A stretch of DNA of 64,000 nucleotides, taken from Solibacillus isronensis. Its GTDB lineage: Bacteria > Bacillota > Bacilli > Bacillales_A > Planococcaceae. A program made the position numbers and the translations under genes. The stretch covers positions 1,302,001 through 1,366,000 of the forward strand of contig NZ_JAMBOC010000001.1 in NCBI RefSeq assembly GCF_023715405.1. Reading direction: 5' to 3'. Shown here piece after piece: positions 55,141 through 63,959 of this stretch. Position 1 is the stretch's first letter; the number at the start of each line of letters is the position of its first letter. A model generated the notes under the pieces. That model worked only from the letters and a program-made list of their open reading frames with translations, did not search any database and had not been told where the DNA came from.

Positions 55141-55842
55141 TTAAGTTCCCAAATATTCTGTTGGGAGTTTCCTTTCAATTATGCCCTTTTCCCAAAACAC
55201 ACTGTAGGCCTTAGCATCAGGTCTGGAACTTATAATTTTATGGATTTCATGCCCTTTATAATGGATCGCAACCCCATCATCAACAGCAATTCCTGATTGT
55301 ATTTTTTTGGACTCAATCAGTTTATGATATGCAGGTCTTCTTTCCGTTTCTCCATCATAATGCGGACAGTTACTCCCCTTTAAGAATCCCAGGCAGGTTA
55401 TTGGTTCAAGTCCATCCCCAAAGGAGTCTGTCACCCCCTGTTCAAACCAACAGATTGCCCCTGCGCTTAACCCAGCTAAAATAACCCCTTCCTCCCAAGC
55501 TTTTCTAAAAATAATGTCTAATCCCCAATCCTTCCACACAGCTAAAAGGTTTTTCGTGTTTCCCCCGCCAACATATAAAATGTCTTTCTCTAAAATGAAA
55601 TTTTCCAAATCCCGTGTTGGCGGGCTAAATAGAGATAAATGTGATGGGTCGCAATTTTGTTGATTGAAAAAATTATAGAACCTGGATATGTATTGTTCAG
55701 AATCTCCACTAGCTGTAGGAAGAAAACAAATTTTCGGTTTTGCCGTATCCGCTTGATTTAAGATATAACGATCCAATAACGGGTTATCAGGTTCCATTGA
55801 AAAACCCCCACCGCCCATCGCAATTATTTGTTTCATTTTCAT
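55141..55842 (-). CDS. Peptidase E (S51 family)
   Basis: A 233-residue serine peptidase of the class I amidotransferase-like fold. The nucleophile elbow AGLSAGAICWF is intact and GGGFSMEPDNPLLDRYIL and YVGGGNTKNLLAVW are S51 landmarks, as in B. subtilis YgaJ. It hydrolyses Asp-X dipeptides. AGGAG precedes the ATG. A 38-bp gap separates it from the downstream kinase gene, so co-transcription is possible. Confidence 0.9.
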   Translation of the reverse strand: MKMKQIIAMGGGGFSMEPDNPLLDRYILNQADTAKPKICFLPTASGDSEQYISRFYNFFNQQNCDPSHLSLFSPPTRDLENFILEKDILYVGGGNTKNLLAVWKDWGLDIIFRKAWEEGVILAGLSAGAICWFEQGVTDSFGDGLEPITCLGFLKGSNCPHYDGETERRPAYHKLIESKKIQSGIAVDDGVAIHYKGHEIHKIISSRPDAKAYSVFWEKGIIERKLPTEYLGT

Positions 55843-55920
55843 TTGTGTACTCCTTTCAGTTGTTTATATGTTTTATATATTGCCATTTGGTTTTCAGTTG
55901 CTACTCACCTCTTTCAAATT

Positions 55921-56199
55921 TTATATCATTAAAAATGCGACGATTAATCCTACAGGAATCATTAACCAAAGCAAAATATTGCTTAATATTATTTTTAAAT
56001 AGGAAGAATTTTTTAGTTTATTTATAGAAACAGAATGACACATGATAAGTACACTAAAAATCCATAGCGGTATAATTAAAAAGAATTCGGGAGTTATTGA
56101 ATCCGTCTCTCCTAATGCTCCTGCTGCAAAGAACCAGGAAATCAATAAAACAACAAATCCACTGATAATTACATTTCCTATTACAAGAGTTTTTTTCAT
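55921..56199 (-). CDS. Small three-helix membrane protein
   Basis: A 92-residue protein with three membrane helices. ATG 56199 follows GGAAGGAG; the ATG at 56217 lacks a site. No family recognised. Confidence 0.65.
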   Translation of the reverse strand: MKKTLVIGNVIISGFVVLLISWFFAAGALGETDSITPEFFLIIPLWIFSVLIMCHSVSINKLKNSSYLKIILSNILLWLMIPVGLIVAFLMI

Positions 56200-56484
56200 T
56201 TCTCTCCTTCCTTTCATTGGAAATTTTAAACCACTTAATCATTAATATTCTATAATGTTCGTAATAATCCCTTTGGTTCCTAAACAATGATTAGGAGCAA
56301 CGTTATGAAAAAGGTTACACCTTTGAAGATATGCTGCTTTGAAATATATGTTCAAACGTCATCTGAAACCATTAACAGCGCTGTTGACCAACTGTCTCCC
56401 TCTTTCGAGATAAATATTATCTCAATGTAGAAAATATTAACATTCCAATGTTATACTAATGATACAAAAAGGGGGATTTATTTA

Positions 56485-56877
56485 ATGGTGAAAAGAAAGC
56501 GGACGATATTATGGATCATACCAATCGGGGTAATTGGTGTATTTTTTTACTTTTTCGGTCCACAAAAAGCCGTAACAGATAATGACTATATTACATATGT
56601 TCATGCTACACCCGTCATGGAAAATAGCGATACTACAATAGAAGAAGCCCTCAAAAACTATTGTGAAGAAAGCAGCTGGGAGTATTTCCAAACAAAAATG
56701 ATGGAGCATGTTGTGGAATTTAAAGGGAAATGCAAAGTTGATAACAAAGTACAGCCTGTTAATTTACAGTATGTTGTTGAAAAAGGACAAAAAGATTACC
56801 GTATTGGGGCAATGCTTGTTAATGGCGAACAGCAATCCGAAGAGCAGCGAACAGAGTTTTTGAATATAATCCAATAA
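56485..56877 (+). CDS. Unknown membrane-anchored protein
   Basis: A 130-residue protein with one N-terminal helix (TILWIIPIGVIGVFFYFFG) and an extracytoplasmic alpha/beta domain (IEEALKNYCEESSWEYFQTKMMEHVVEFKG; VNLQYVVEKGQKDYRIGAMLVNG). Two cysteines might form a disulfide. GGGGG precedes the ATG. Function unknown. Confidence 0.72.
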   Translation: MVKRKRTILWIIPIGVIGVFFYFFGPQKAVTDNDYITYVHATPVMENSDTTIEEALKNYCEESSWEYFQTKMMEHVVEFKGKCKVDNKVQPVNLQYVVEKGQKDYRIGAMLVNGEQQSEEQRTEFLNIIQ

Positions 56878-56885
56878 GATATTAC

Positions 56886-56919
56886 AAAGTGGAAACTTCA
56901 TAAGCTTCCACTTTTTTTA
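56886..56919. terminator. Terminator between convergent genes
   Basis: AAAGTGGAA pairs with TTCCACTTT, followed by a T-run. Confidence 0.75.
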
Positions 56920-56930
56920 TCCCAAAAAAT

Positions 56931-57407
56931 CTATAATAACAAACCCCTTAACTTAGACAATAACCGTTGATGTCTTTTCTTTATTGTTTCATAGCTCAGC
57001 ATATACTTGTCAGCAATCTCCTTTAACGAAAGCTCTTTTTCATACAAGGCGATCAACAGAAATTGCTCTTCTTTATTTAATTCCTCAAACCATTCGGGCC
57101 ATTCTAAACTTGCTGTATCCAAAAAGTGTTGCTGCGAATTAACGATAATTACATCTTCTTCCACTGCTAGTTCATGCTCTGATACGTGATTTTCTTTGGT
57201 TAATGCTCGAATAATAGCATATTTTACGGTCATGTAAGCAAACATCGCAAAATCCCCTTTAGTATCATCAAATTTCTGCAATGCCTGCCATAGAGCAATC
57301 CTTCCTACTTGCATATATTCATCCAAATCTCGATAAATTTTCAGTTTATAGATGACCTTTTTTATTAATGTCTCATTTTCAAAAATAAGTTGTTCTACAT
57401 CCTGCAT
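56931..57407 (-). CDS. Orphan sigma-70 family factor
   Basis: A 158-residue sigma factor with region 2 (VIYKLKIYRDLDEYMQVGRIALWQALQKFD, FAMFAYMTVKYAIIRAL) and region 4 (LNKEEQFLLIALYEKELSLKEIADKYMLSYETIKKRHQRLL). It is closer to the short SigI/SigH-like phage and Bacillus factors than to ECF sigma factors, and has no anti-sigma gene next to it. AAAGGA lies upstream of the ATG. Target promoters unknown. Confidence 0.8.
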   Translation of the reverse strand: MQDVEQLIFENETLIKKVIYKLKIYRDLDEYMQVGRIALWQALQKFDDTKGDFAMFAYMTVKYAIIRALTKENHVSEHELAVEEDVIIVNSQQHFLDTASLEWPEWFEELNKEEQFLLIALYEKELSLKEIADKYMLSYETIKKRHQRLLSKLRGLLL

Positions 57408-57613
57408 TTCTACAAATCCTTTAAGCTGTGCACAACTGATTATTCCTAGGTACTACAAATTTAATAAATAGCTGAAAAAGAGACAAAGTACGGATTTATC
57501 ATGAAAAATTAAATTTGAATAGTAAATAGTCGTAAAATTCACACTTTTATGCGGTAAATCGGTCCAAAAAGAAGATTTTCGCATAGTTTTCAAATAAATC
57601 AGACTTAATGATA

Positions 57614-57642
57614 TTGACAAAAAATGAGCTATCATGCATGCT
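57614..57642 (+). promoter_or_regulatory. Candidate promoter of proBA leader
   Basis: TTGACA (57614-57619) is a perfect -35; CATGCT lies 17 bp on as a weak -10. Transcription would start near 57650, just before the T-box. Confidence 0.45.
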
Positions 57643-57649
57643 ATTAGAA

Positions 57650-57890
57650 AATATAAAGGCATATTGAAGACGAGTACGCAGCAATTGGCTAAACAAGAGA
57701 GCACATTCCACAGGCTGAAAGGATGGCATAGCAAAACCTGCCGAACCTACTTCAACAGCTCCTACAAAAATAGGCGCAGACTCAGCGTTATGAGATGAAG
57801 TGGAATGCAAGTATTGGCATTCAATTTAGGTGGTACCACGGAAATAGCACATTTCGTCCTAATCAATAGGATTGAAATGTGCTTTTTTAA
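57650..57890 (+). promoter_or_regulatory. T-box riboswitch, proline-specific
   Basis: A tRNA-sensing leader. Landmarks in order: GACGAGTA (start of stem I), AGAGAG, GGCTGAAAGG, specifier loop GAA-CCT-ACTTC (specifier CCT, proline, 57746-57748), F-box-like GCGTTATGAG, T-box AGGTGGTACCACGG (57828-57841), and a terminator hairpin GCACATTTC/GAAATGTGC (57847-57881) with six T residues. Uncharged tRNA-Pro would favour antitermination and expression of proBA. The same logic is known for B. subtilis proBA. Confidence 0.92.
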
Positions 57891-57908
57891 TGTAATAAAG
57901 TGAAACTT

Positions 57909-58042
57909 CACTCAGTGGGGTGCTTTATCCCACTGAGTGTTAGTTGAACCAATCGGGCTTTTACGGGTAGTTGACCTTCCGCATAGAGGCGGAAGTCTTG
58001 TCTCTGCCGTGACGCTTTCGAGGCAGATAAATTACTACCCGT
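57909..58042 (+). repeat. Cloverleaf-like structured element before proB
   Basis: A first hairpin (11-bp perfect stem, 57909-57919 with 57929-57939) is followed by a closed multi-branch structure: outer stem ACGGGTAGT (57963-57971) with ACTACCCGT (58034-58042), enclosing hairpin CTTCCGC/GCGGAAG and hairpin TCTGCC/GGCAGA. Part of it recurs at 60467-60505, so it is probably a dispersed repeat inserted between the T-box and proB. Confidence 0.7.
58003..58041 (+). repeat. 39-bp repeat, copy 1
   Basis: This 3' arm of the cloverleaf element matches 60467-60505 at 34 of 39 positions; most changes are in the hairpin loop and the TCTGCC/GGCAGA stem is kept. Confidence 0.85.
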
Positions 58043-58084
58043 TTATGGTGTAATTTCAATATTTCTATTGAGGAGGATTTTTGG

Positions 58085-59167
58085 GTGGAAAGAAAACGTG
58101 TTGTAATAAAAATCGGAAGCAGTTCCTTAACAAATAATAAAGGGGAGCTTGATCATGAGAAATTTCATGACCATGTTGCTGCCATTGCTACATTGAAACA
58201 AGCTGGTCATGAAGTTATTTTAGTCTCTTCAGGCGCAGTAGCAGCAGGTTTCAGAAAGCTCGGCTACCCTTCTCGACCGATTACGCTAAAAGGAAAACAA
58301 GCGGCCGCTGCAGTTGGTCAAAGCATATTAATACAAGCGTATGCAGATGAATTTGCCACATATAATGAGACGTCCGCCCAAATCTTACTGACTCGCTCTG
58401 ATTTTAACGATAAGCAACGTTACAGAAATGCTTATGAAACATTAACAGAGTTATTGGAACGTTCAATAATCCCCATTATAAATGAAAATGATACTGTATC
58501 TGTTGCTGAATTGACTTTTGGTGATAATGACATGCTTTCCGCTTTAGTAAGTGGTCTTGTTCATGCAGATCAGTTAATTATTTTAACGGATGTCAACGGG
58601 CTCTATACGGCAAATCCATTAACAAACACAGATGCAATTAGAATTGATCGAATAGAAAAAATCACAGAAGAGATGCTTCTATTTGCTACAGGATCAGGCT
58701 CAAAAGTCGGTACCGGGGGCATGCAGTCAAAGCTCGCCGCAGCCAATTATGCGATTAATACAGGTGTCGAAGTATTTATCGGCACAGGTTCCGGCCATAC
58801 AAAACTGACTGAAATCCTTGAAAACAATGGTGACGGTACGTATTTTGAACGCAATGAAAAGTATGTTCCAACAAATAAACAGTGGGTCCAACTTTCAAAA
58901 TCTTCCGGAAAGATTTTTATCGACGAGGGTGCAGTCCAAGCATTGCAGTATGGAGGAAAAAGTTTACTGCCAGCCGGTGTCTACGCCTATGAAGGACAAT
59001 TTGAAAAAGGCGATGTTGTAGAAGTTTTTGACCGACATACATGTATCGGTCGTGGAGAAATTCTTTATTCTTCAGCTGAATTGGAGCATGCAATGGGTAA
59101 ACGGACGACAGAACTCATGCATTACCCGATTGAAGTTATTCACCGTAATCAATGGGTCAAAATTTAG
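58085..59167 (+). CDS. proB: Glutamate 5-kinase
   Basis: A 360-residue enzyme for the first step of proline synthesis. The amino acid kinase domain ([55 protein letters not shown]) is followed by a C-terminal PUA domain (from about 277, [13 protein letters not shown]). GTG start after GAGGAGG. Under the proline T-box; proA follows 14 bp downstream. Confidence 0.97.
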   Translation: MERKRVVIKIGSSSLTNNKGELDHEKFHDHVAAIATLKQAGHEVILVSSGAVAAGFRKLGYPSRPITLKGKQAAAAVGQSILIQAYADEFATYNETSAQILLTRSDFNDKQRYRNAYETLTELLERSIIPIINENDTVSVAELTFGDNDMLSALVSGLVHADQLIILTDVNGLYTANPLTNTDAIRIDRIEKITEEMLLFATGSGSKVGTGGMQSKLAAANYAINTGVEVFIGTGSGHTKLTEILENNGDGTYFERNEKYVPTNKQWVQLSKSSGKIFIDEGAVQALQYGGKSLLPAGVYAYEGQFEKGDVVEVFDRHTCIGRGEILYSSAELEHAMGKRTTELMHYPIEVIHRNQWVKI

Positions 59168-59181
59168 GGAGGTTATATTAT

Positions 59182-60447
59182 ATGACGAAAACAATTACAA
59201 ATGAAGTTATTGAAAAAGGCAAGCGTACAAAGAAAGCAAGCTATATGACGAATATCAAATCTACAGAAGAAAAAAATAAAGCATTAAGAAGTATTGCACA
59301 ACAACTTCTTGCCGATATGGACATATTACTGACGGAAAACAACAAAGATATTACTGATGGAAAAACAAACGGACTCGACCAAGCGACACTGGACCGCATT
59401 TTACTGAATGAGAACCGCATTCAAGCGATGAGTGATGCAATCATGCAACTAATTGAATTAGAGGATCCTGTCGGTGAAGTAGTCGAACAAATTACGAAAG
59501 AAAATGGCCTTCAAATTACTAAAAAGCGTGTACCATTAGGTGTAATTGGCATGATCTATGAAGCACGCCCGAATGTAACGATTGATGCAGCAACACTTGC
59601 AATTAAAACTGGTAATGCGGTACTTTTACGTGGCAGCTCATCTGCAAAATACTCAAATATTGCACTCGTTGCATCGATTCACCGCGCATTGGACGCTGTT
59701 GACTATCCAAAAGATTCCGTATTGCTCATCGAAGATACTAGCCGTGAAACAGCGAAATTTTTATTTACATTGACGGAATACTTGGATGTGCTAATTCCGC
59801 GCGGAGGAAAAAAACTGATTGATTTAGTCGTGCGTGAATCGACGGTTCCTGTACTCGAAACCGGTGCCGGGAATTGCCATATTTATTTGGACGAATTCGC
59901 TAATTTAGAGATGGCAAAATCAATTGTAAAAAATGCGAAAACACAGCGTTTATCTGTATGCAATGCAGCTGAGAGTTTATTACTTCATCAGGAATTTTTC
60001 AAAAATCATGGTACAGAATTTTTGCATTACTTACAGAATGAACTTGAAATAAAAATCTATGGCGATGAAAATGTGTGTACCGTCTTGCCAGAAGCAATCG
60101 TGGCAACAGAAGAGCATTATGCTGAAGAATTTTTGGCTCTGACACTAAGTGTTAAAGTAGTGGATGATGTATTCGAAGCGGTCCATCACATTAATCAGTT
60201 CGGAACTAATCATTCGGAAGCTATTATCACTGACAATCTGCAAAACGCTGAAATCTTTTTAAATTCGGTTGATGCGGCAGCTGTGTATCATAATGCATCC
60301 ACACGCTTTACAGATGGCTTTGAATTCGGGTATGGTGCTGAAATCGGTATTTCAACTCAAAAGCTTCATGCTCGCGGTCCAATGGGTTTACCAGCATTAA
60401 CATCTACGAAATACTATATACATGGCAACGGTCAGATTCGTGAATAG
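59182..60447 (+). CDS. proA: Glutamate-5-semialdehyde dehydrogenase (gamma-glutamyl phosphate reductase)
   Basis: A 421-residue aldehyde dehydrogenase-fold enzyme reducing glutamyl phosphate with NADPH. The catalytic cysteine is in [32 protein letters not shown] and [14 protein letters not shown] are family landmarks. ATG 59182 follows GGGAGG; the in-frame ATG at 59152 lies inside proB. ProC is not in the window. Confidence 0.97.
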   Translation: MTKTITNEVIEKGKRTKKASYMTNIKSTEEKNKALRSIAQQLLADMDILLTENNKDITDGKTNGLDQATLDRILLNENRIQAMSDAIMQLIELEDPVGEVVEQITKENGLQITKKRVPLGVIGMIYEARPNVTIDAATLAIKTGNAVLLRGSSSAKYSNIALVASIHRALDAVDYPKDSVLLIEDTSRETAKFLFTLTEYLDVLIPRGGKKLIDLVVRESTVPVLETGAGNCHIYLDEFANLEMAKSIVKNAKTQRLSVCNAAESLLLHQEFFKNHGTEFLHYLQNELEIKIYGDENVCTVLPEAIVATEEHYAEEFLALTLSVKVVDDVFEAVHHINQFGTNHSEAIITDNLQNAEIFLNSVDAAAVYHNASTRFTDGFEFGYGAEIGISTQKLHARGPMGLPALTSTKYYIHGNGQIRE

Positions 60448-60466
60448 TATTCATCTTCCTTTTGCC

Positions 60467-60505
60467 TCTGCCGCTTTGCTTTCGAGGCAGAAAAATTACT
60501 ACCCG
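60467..60505 (+). repeat. 39-bp repeat, copy 2
   Basis: Second copy of the proB leader repeat, 33 bp before the start of the next transporter gene. It keeps the TCTGCC/GGCAGA hairpin and ACTACCCG but has lost the left arm of the outer stem. Confidence 0.85.
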
Positions 60506-60537
60506 ATATTGCGGGATATAGAAAGCAGGTTCACCAT

Positions 60538-61431
60538 ATGAATGCACGCTCGATGCTTAAACTTACTCTTTCCATGGCTATTTTCGGCTCTATCGGTTTC
60601 TTTACTACGCAAACCGGCTTGCCTGCAGTAGAGCTCGTTTTTGTTCGTTGTATTTGTGCCACACTCTTTTTAGGCGGATTATGGTTCGTTACAGGCGGTC
60701 ATAAAACTGAAGTTTGGAACAAAAGCGAAGTGATGAAAACGGTCATTTGCGGTGTATTTCTTGTCTTAAACTGGGTGTTTTTATTTAAAGCGTTCGAAGT
60801 AATGTCGATTTCTATCGCCATTTCAATTTATAATTTGGCACCGATTTTTGTATTAATATTAGGTTCGGTATTTTTGGCAGAAAAAATGGGAATACGCGCA
60901 ATTTGTGCAACCGTTATTTGCTTTTTTGGTAGTATCCTCATTATCGGAATTGAAAGCTTTACAAGCGTTTCACAATTTATGAATTCTGGTTTTATTTGGG
61001 CATTACTTTCGGCCATTTGCTATGCACTGACAATGTTTACGAGTAAAACGATTCACGGTATGTCATCGTATGCTCTTACTTTTATTCAAACGATCGCTGG
61101 AATAATACTGTTGCTCCCGTTTTGCGATTTTGCAGCATTTGAAGGTTTAACAAATTCAAACTGGCTTTACATACTTGGTACAGGTTTAATTCATACAGGA
61201 TTTGTCTACTACTTATTTTTTGACAGTGTTCGAGATCTTCCTACTGTCATCGTTTCGGTACTCGTATTTGTCGATCCCGTAGTAGCGATATTATTGGATG
61301 CTGTATTTCTATCATTCCGACCAAGTTTATTGCAAGTGCTCGGAATTGCCCTGATTTTCGGTAGTATTTTGTATACCGTTTTTGCTCCTGAACAAACCGT
61401 GAAGAAGCTAAAAACAAGTAGTTCACAATAA
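60538..61431 (+). CDS. EamA/DMT-family transporter
   Basis: A 297-residue, ten-helix protein of two EamA repeats (SIGFFTTQTGLPAVELVFVRC; FDSVRDLPTVIVSVLVFVDPVVAILLD). It is 90 bp after proA without a terminator between them, so it may be co-transcribed with proBA; export of an amino acid or osmolyte is a guess from that. A weak AGCAGGT site precedes the ATG. Confidence 0.87.
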   Translation: MNARSMLKLTLSMAIFGSIGFFTTQTGLPAVELVFVRCICATLFLGGLWFVTGGHKTEVWNKSEVMKTVICGVFLVLNWVFLFKAFEVMSISIAISIYNLAPIFVLILGSVFLAEKMGIRAICATVICFFGSILIIGIESFTSVSQFMNSGFIWALLSAICYALTMFTSKTIHGMSSYALTFIQTIAGIILLLPFCDFAAFEGLTNSNWLYILGTGLIHTGFVYYLFFDSVRDLPTVIVSVLVFVDPVVAILLDAVFLSFRPSLLQVLGIALIFGSILYTVFAPEQTVKKLKTSSSQ

Positions 61432-61445
61432 ACTATATAAAAACG

Positions 61446-61503
61446 AAAAAAACTCTAACTAGGAGCGATTTAAATCCGCACACTATTTAGAGTTTATTTT
61501 TTT
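61446..61503. terminator. Bidirectional terminator
   Basis: AAACTCTAA pairs with TTAGAGTTT around an inner hairpin, with A and T runs outside, between convergent genes. Confidence 0.7.
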
Positions 61504-62697
61504 CTATTTAAACTGAGCCAGTTGTTTTGGTATCAGTATTTTATCTGCAAACCATATTTGCTGGAGTTTCGTTTTATCGCCCATATAAATTACGACAATT
61601 TCAATCTTTTTCAACTTTTTGTAATGCGTAACGGCTGATATCCAATCTTCTTCATTAGGAAAATCGTCAAATAGTAATTCATTGCAGATTAAATAGATTT
61701 TACCGCTATTGCTATGAGATAATTCTAACTTTAACATCGTAAAGGCATAATTGATAACGCCTTTATAATTAATCGGTTCCGTTTTAAGTCCAAATGATTT
61801 ATCCAGCTCGAAGTAATGATTAAAATCTATCGACTCTTTATGTGTAATCATTTCCTGATCGATTGCTTTAATGAATGATAAAAAAACAAAATTGTGCTCA
61901 TGTTGTTGTGAAAATTCCGAAACGGCCAATGCCAATCCATTTTGTAAAGTAAGGCTACGTTTCATCGATATATCTTTTTGAACACAAAATACATATGTAC
62001 TGTTCGGATCGAGACCAACTTCTAAAAATTGTTCTGTCTGAAATTTGGATTTCCAAAACAAAACTTCGGAAAAGTGTCTTGATTCAATATAACTCATAAA
62101 TTTTCTTAAATTATCATTGCTGATTGTCTCCCATATATTGTCACCGAAGAGCAATTCAACCGCTTTCGTTTCTTCTAATACTTCTTCTAAAATCCTGTCA
62201 TAAATGGAATTGAATTTAAATAAATTCATATACCAATAGCTTTGTATTTTTAAATGGATTTCATGATAAATATCCTTAATATCTTGATTATCAGCATCCT
62301 TTTCATATTCAGTTTTTAATTTTTCGATTTTCAACGCTTTACGCATATCATAAAAATAATCTTTTTTAATTTTTTTCCATATGTATAGTGCTACAAAAAA
62401 TTTTTTTACAGAGGAATTCGTTAAGTACTCAAAGTGCAATTTTTCTAAATTTCGAGCTGAGAAAAATTCCAATATGAAAATTCGCCATTCTTTCAGCCTA
62501 ATATCTTCTTCTACAATTTCGCTTTCGTACTCTTCCCCAATTTCAAAAAGTGACCAAATATCATGAAAAAATAAATAAAAATCATCACTTTCTAATAGTA
62601 TGGAGTCATTACAATGTTCGGAGTAAAGTAAATTTAACAGTGCCTCTTTACGCTCATCACTTAATGAGCTAGGATTTTTCAACAATAGCTCCTCCAT
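61504..62697 (-). CDS. Orphan protein with degenerate VWA-like C-terminal domain
   Basis: A 397-residue soluble protein. Residues 1-230 are helical and unrecognised. From about residue 234 the pattern resembles a CoxE/ViaA-type von Willebrand A domain: STYVFCVQKDISMKRSLTLQ in the MIDAS position (DxSxS reduced), AVSEFSQQHEHNFVFLSF, KIYLICNELLFDD, IEIVVIYMG. Such proteins normally pair with a MoxR-type AAA ATPase; none is adjacent. ATG 62697 follows AAAGGTGG. The assignment is by pattern only. Confidence 0.6.
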   Translation of the reverse strand: MEELLLKNPSSLSDERKEALLNLLYSEHCNDSILLESDDFYLFFHDIWSLFEIGEEYESEIVEEDIRLKEWRIFILEFFSARNLEKLHFEYLTNSSVKKFFVALYIWKKIKKDYFYDMRKALKIEKLKTEYEKDADNQDIKDIYHEIHLKIQSYWYMNLFKFNSIYDRILEEVLEETKAVELLFGDNIWETISNDNLRKFMSYIESRHFSEVLFWKSKFQTEQFLEVGLDPNSTYVFCVQKDISMKRSLTLQNGLALAVSEFSQQHEHNFVFLSFIKAIDQEMITHKESIDFNHYFELDKSFGLKTEPINYKGVINYAFTMLKLELSHSNSGKIYLICNELLFDDFPNEEDWISAVTHYKKLKKIEIVVIYMGDKTKLQQIWFADKILIPKQLAQFK

Positions 62698-62789
62698 TAT
62701 GGACCCACCTTTCTTTTGTATATTCCTAAATATATACCATTTTATCAAATTATGCCATTCGATTAAAAAATAATGTTTAATTAAAATAA

Positions 62790-62822
62790 AAAAACTGCTA
62801 ACGATTATTTACGTTAGCAGCT
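62790..62822 (-). terminator. Terminator of ypgR
   Basis: CTGCTAACG pairs with CGTTAGCAG and seven T residues follow on the minus strand. Confidence 0.85.
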
Positions 62823-62827
62823 TAATT

Positions 62828-63949
62828 TTAAGCTTTACGGCTTTCTGTCATTTGTTTCCACACAGAACCTTTTGCTTCTTCCCCGCCTTCAATACGGGCA
62901 AGTGCCATTTTTGCTTGCAGCTTTACTTCGAATTCTTTATCTTCGCTCGCTGCTTTTAATGCGTCAATTGCTTGCTCCGTACCTACTTCATACAAGTACA
63001 TAGCGGCACGCCAGCGGACAAGTTTATTTTTGTCACCTAATGCAGCGATCATCGCTGGCTCAAACTCAGGTAAGCCTAAATCACTCATACAGTCGCCCGC
63101 TGTACGGCGAACGGCTGCACTTTTATCATTCAATGCCTTCGTTAAAGCTGGTACAACCGCGATGTCTTCAATCATTCCTAAATAAACGGTTGCAAGACGT
63201 CGGATAGACATTTGCTCGTCTTCCAGCGCTTTTTCGAACAACGGTATATCCTTCACTTCCGGATCCGGTAATTGATCTAACAACTGGAAACGTTGCTGCC
63301 AATCTTCAACCTGCTCATATTGTTCCAATGTCACTTCTTTACGCTCTTGAGCTGCTGTGACAACTTGTTCATTTGCTGACTGAACAATTGTTTCAACACG
63401 ATCTTGCGGATATAGTGCATCCACCTCTTTTAGCACTTCTTGTACAACTTGTTCTTTATCACCGTAGCGAACACCGAAATCGACCCATTTTCGTTCAAAA
63501 ATATAGTTTTCGTCAGTCACACTGAATTGCAGTCGTTTGAAAGCTGTTGTGAAACGGTCTCCTGCGCTTATTCGCACTTCCCCTTCACCATCGAATGCTT
63601 TGATCTGCAATGGAATTGCTTTATACATTTGAACATGCACATTTACTTCCCCATAATGGTCATTCATCTCATATTCCGTGCTTTCAGTTGCCTCTCCGCC
63701 AATTGCGCGACGAATATCAGCTAAAATATTTTCCCATGCAAATTTTGCGTTACGTTCAATCGCCAGGAAGTTCGATACGTGATAAATGCCTTTTACACCT
63801 TCTACTCCAAAGATGGCTTGCAGCTCAGGCGATGCATCACCAATGTTGTCTTTCGTATAATTAAAACTTTTACCAAATGGTAAATCCTGATCAATAATTA
63901 CTTTCATTGAATTTGGACTTGGTGTTGGTTCAATAGATAAAATTTTCAT
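62828..63949 (-). CDS. ypgR: Conserved virulence factor C family protein (YpgR)
   Basis: A 373-residue cytosolic protein: an N-terminal Nfu/NifU-N-like scaffold domain (MKILSIEPTPSPNSMKVIID, residues 1-90), a middle conserved virulence factor domain, and C-terminal HEAT repeats (LFEKALEDEQMSIRRLATVYLG, VPALTKALNDKSAAVRRTAGDCM, LVRWRAAMYLYEVG). It matches B. subtilis YpgR and staphylococcal CvfC. Biochemical role unknown; the scaffold domain hints at iron-sulfur work. ATG 63949 follows TAGGAG. Confidence 0.88.
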   Translation of the reverse strand: MKILSIEPTPSPNSMKVIIDQDLPFGKSFNYTKDNIGDASPELQAIFGVEGVKGIYHVSNFLAIERNAKFAWENILADIRRAIGGEATESTEYEMNDHYGEVNVHVQMYKAIPLQIKAFDGEGEVRISAGDRFTTAFKRLQFSVTDENYIFERKWVDFGVRYGDKEQVVQEVLKEVDALYPQDRVETIVQSANEQVVTAAQERKEVTLEQYEQVEDWQQRFQLLDQLPDPEVKDIPLFEKALEDEQMSIRRLATVYLGMIEDIAVVPALTKALNDKSAAVRRTAGDCMSDLGLPEFEPAMIAALGDKNKLVRWRAAMYLYEVGTEQAIDALKAASEDKEFEVKLQAKMALARIEGGEEAKGSVWKQMTESRKA

Positions 63950-63959
63950 TGTTATGCTC

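Noticed and set aside
57453..57810. Two overlapping minus-strand frames of 93 and 87 codons
   Set aside because: They run antisense through the T-box leader, lack ribosome sites and have non-protein-like composition.
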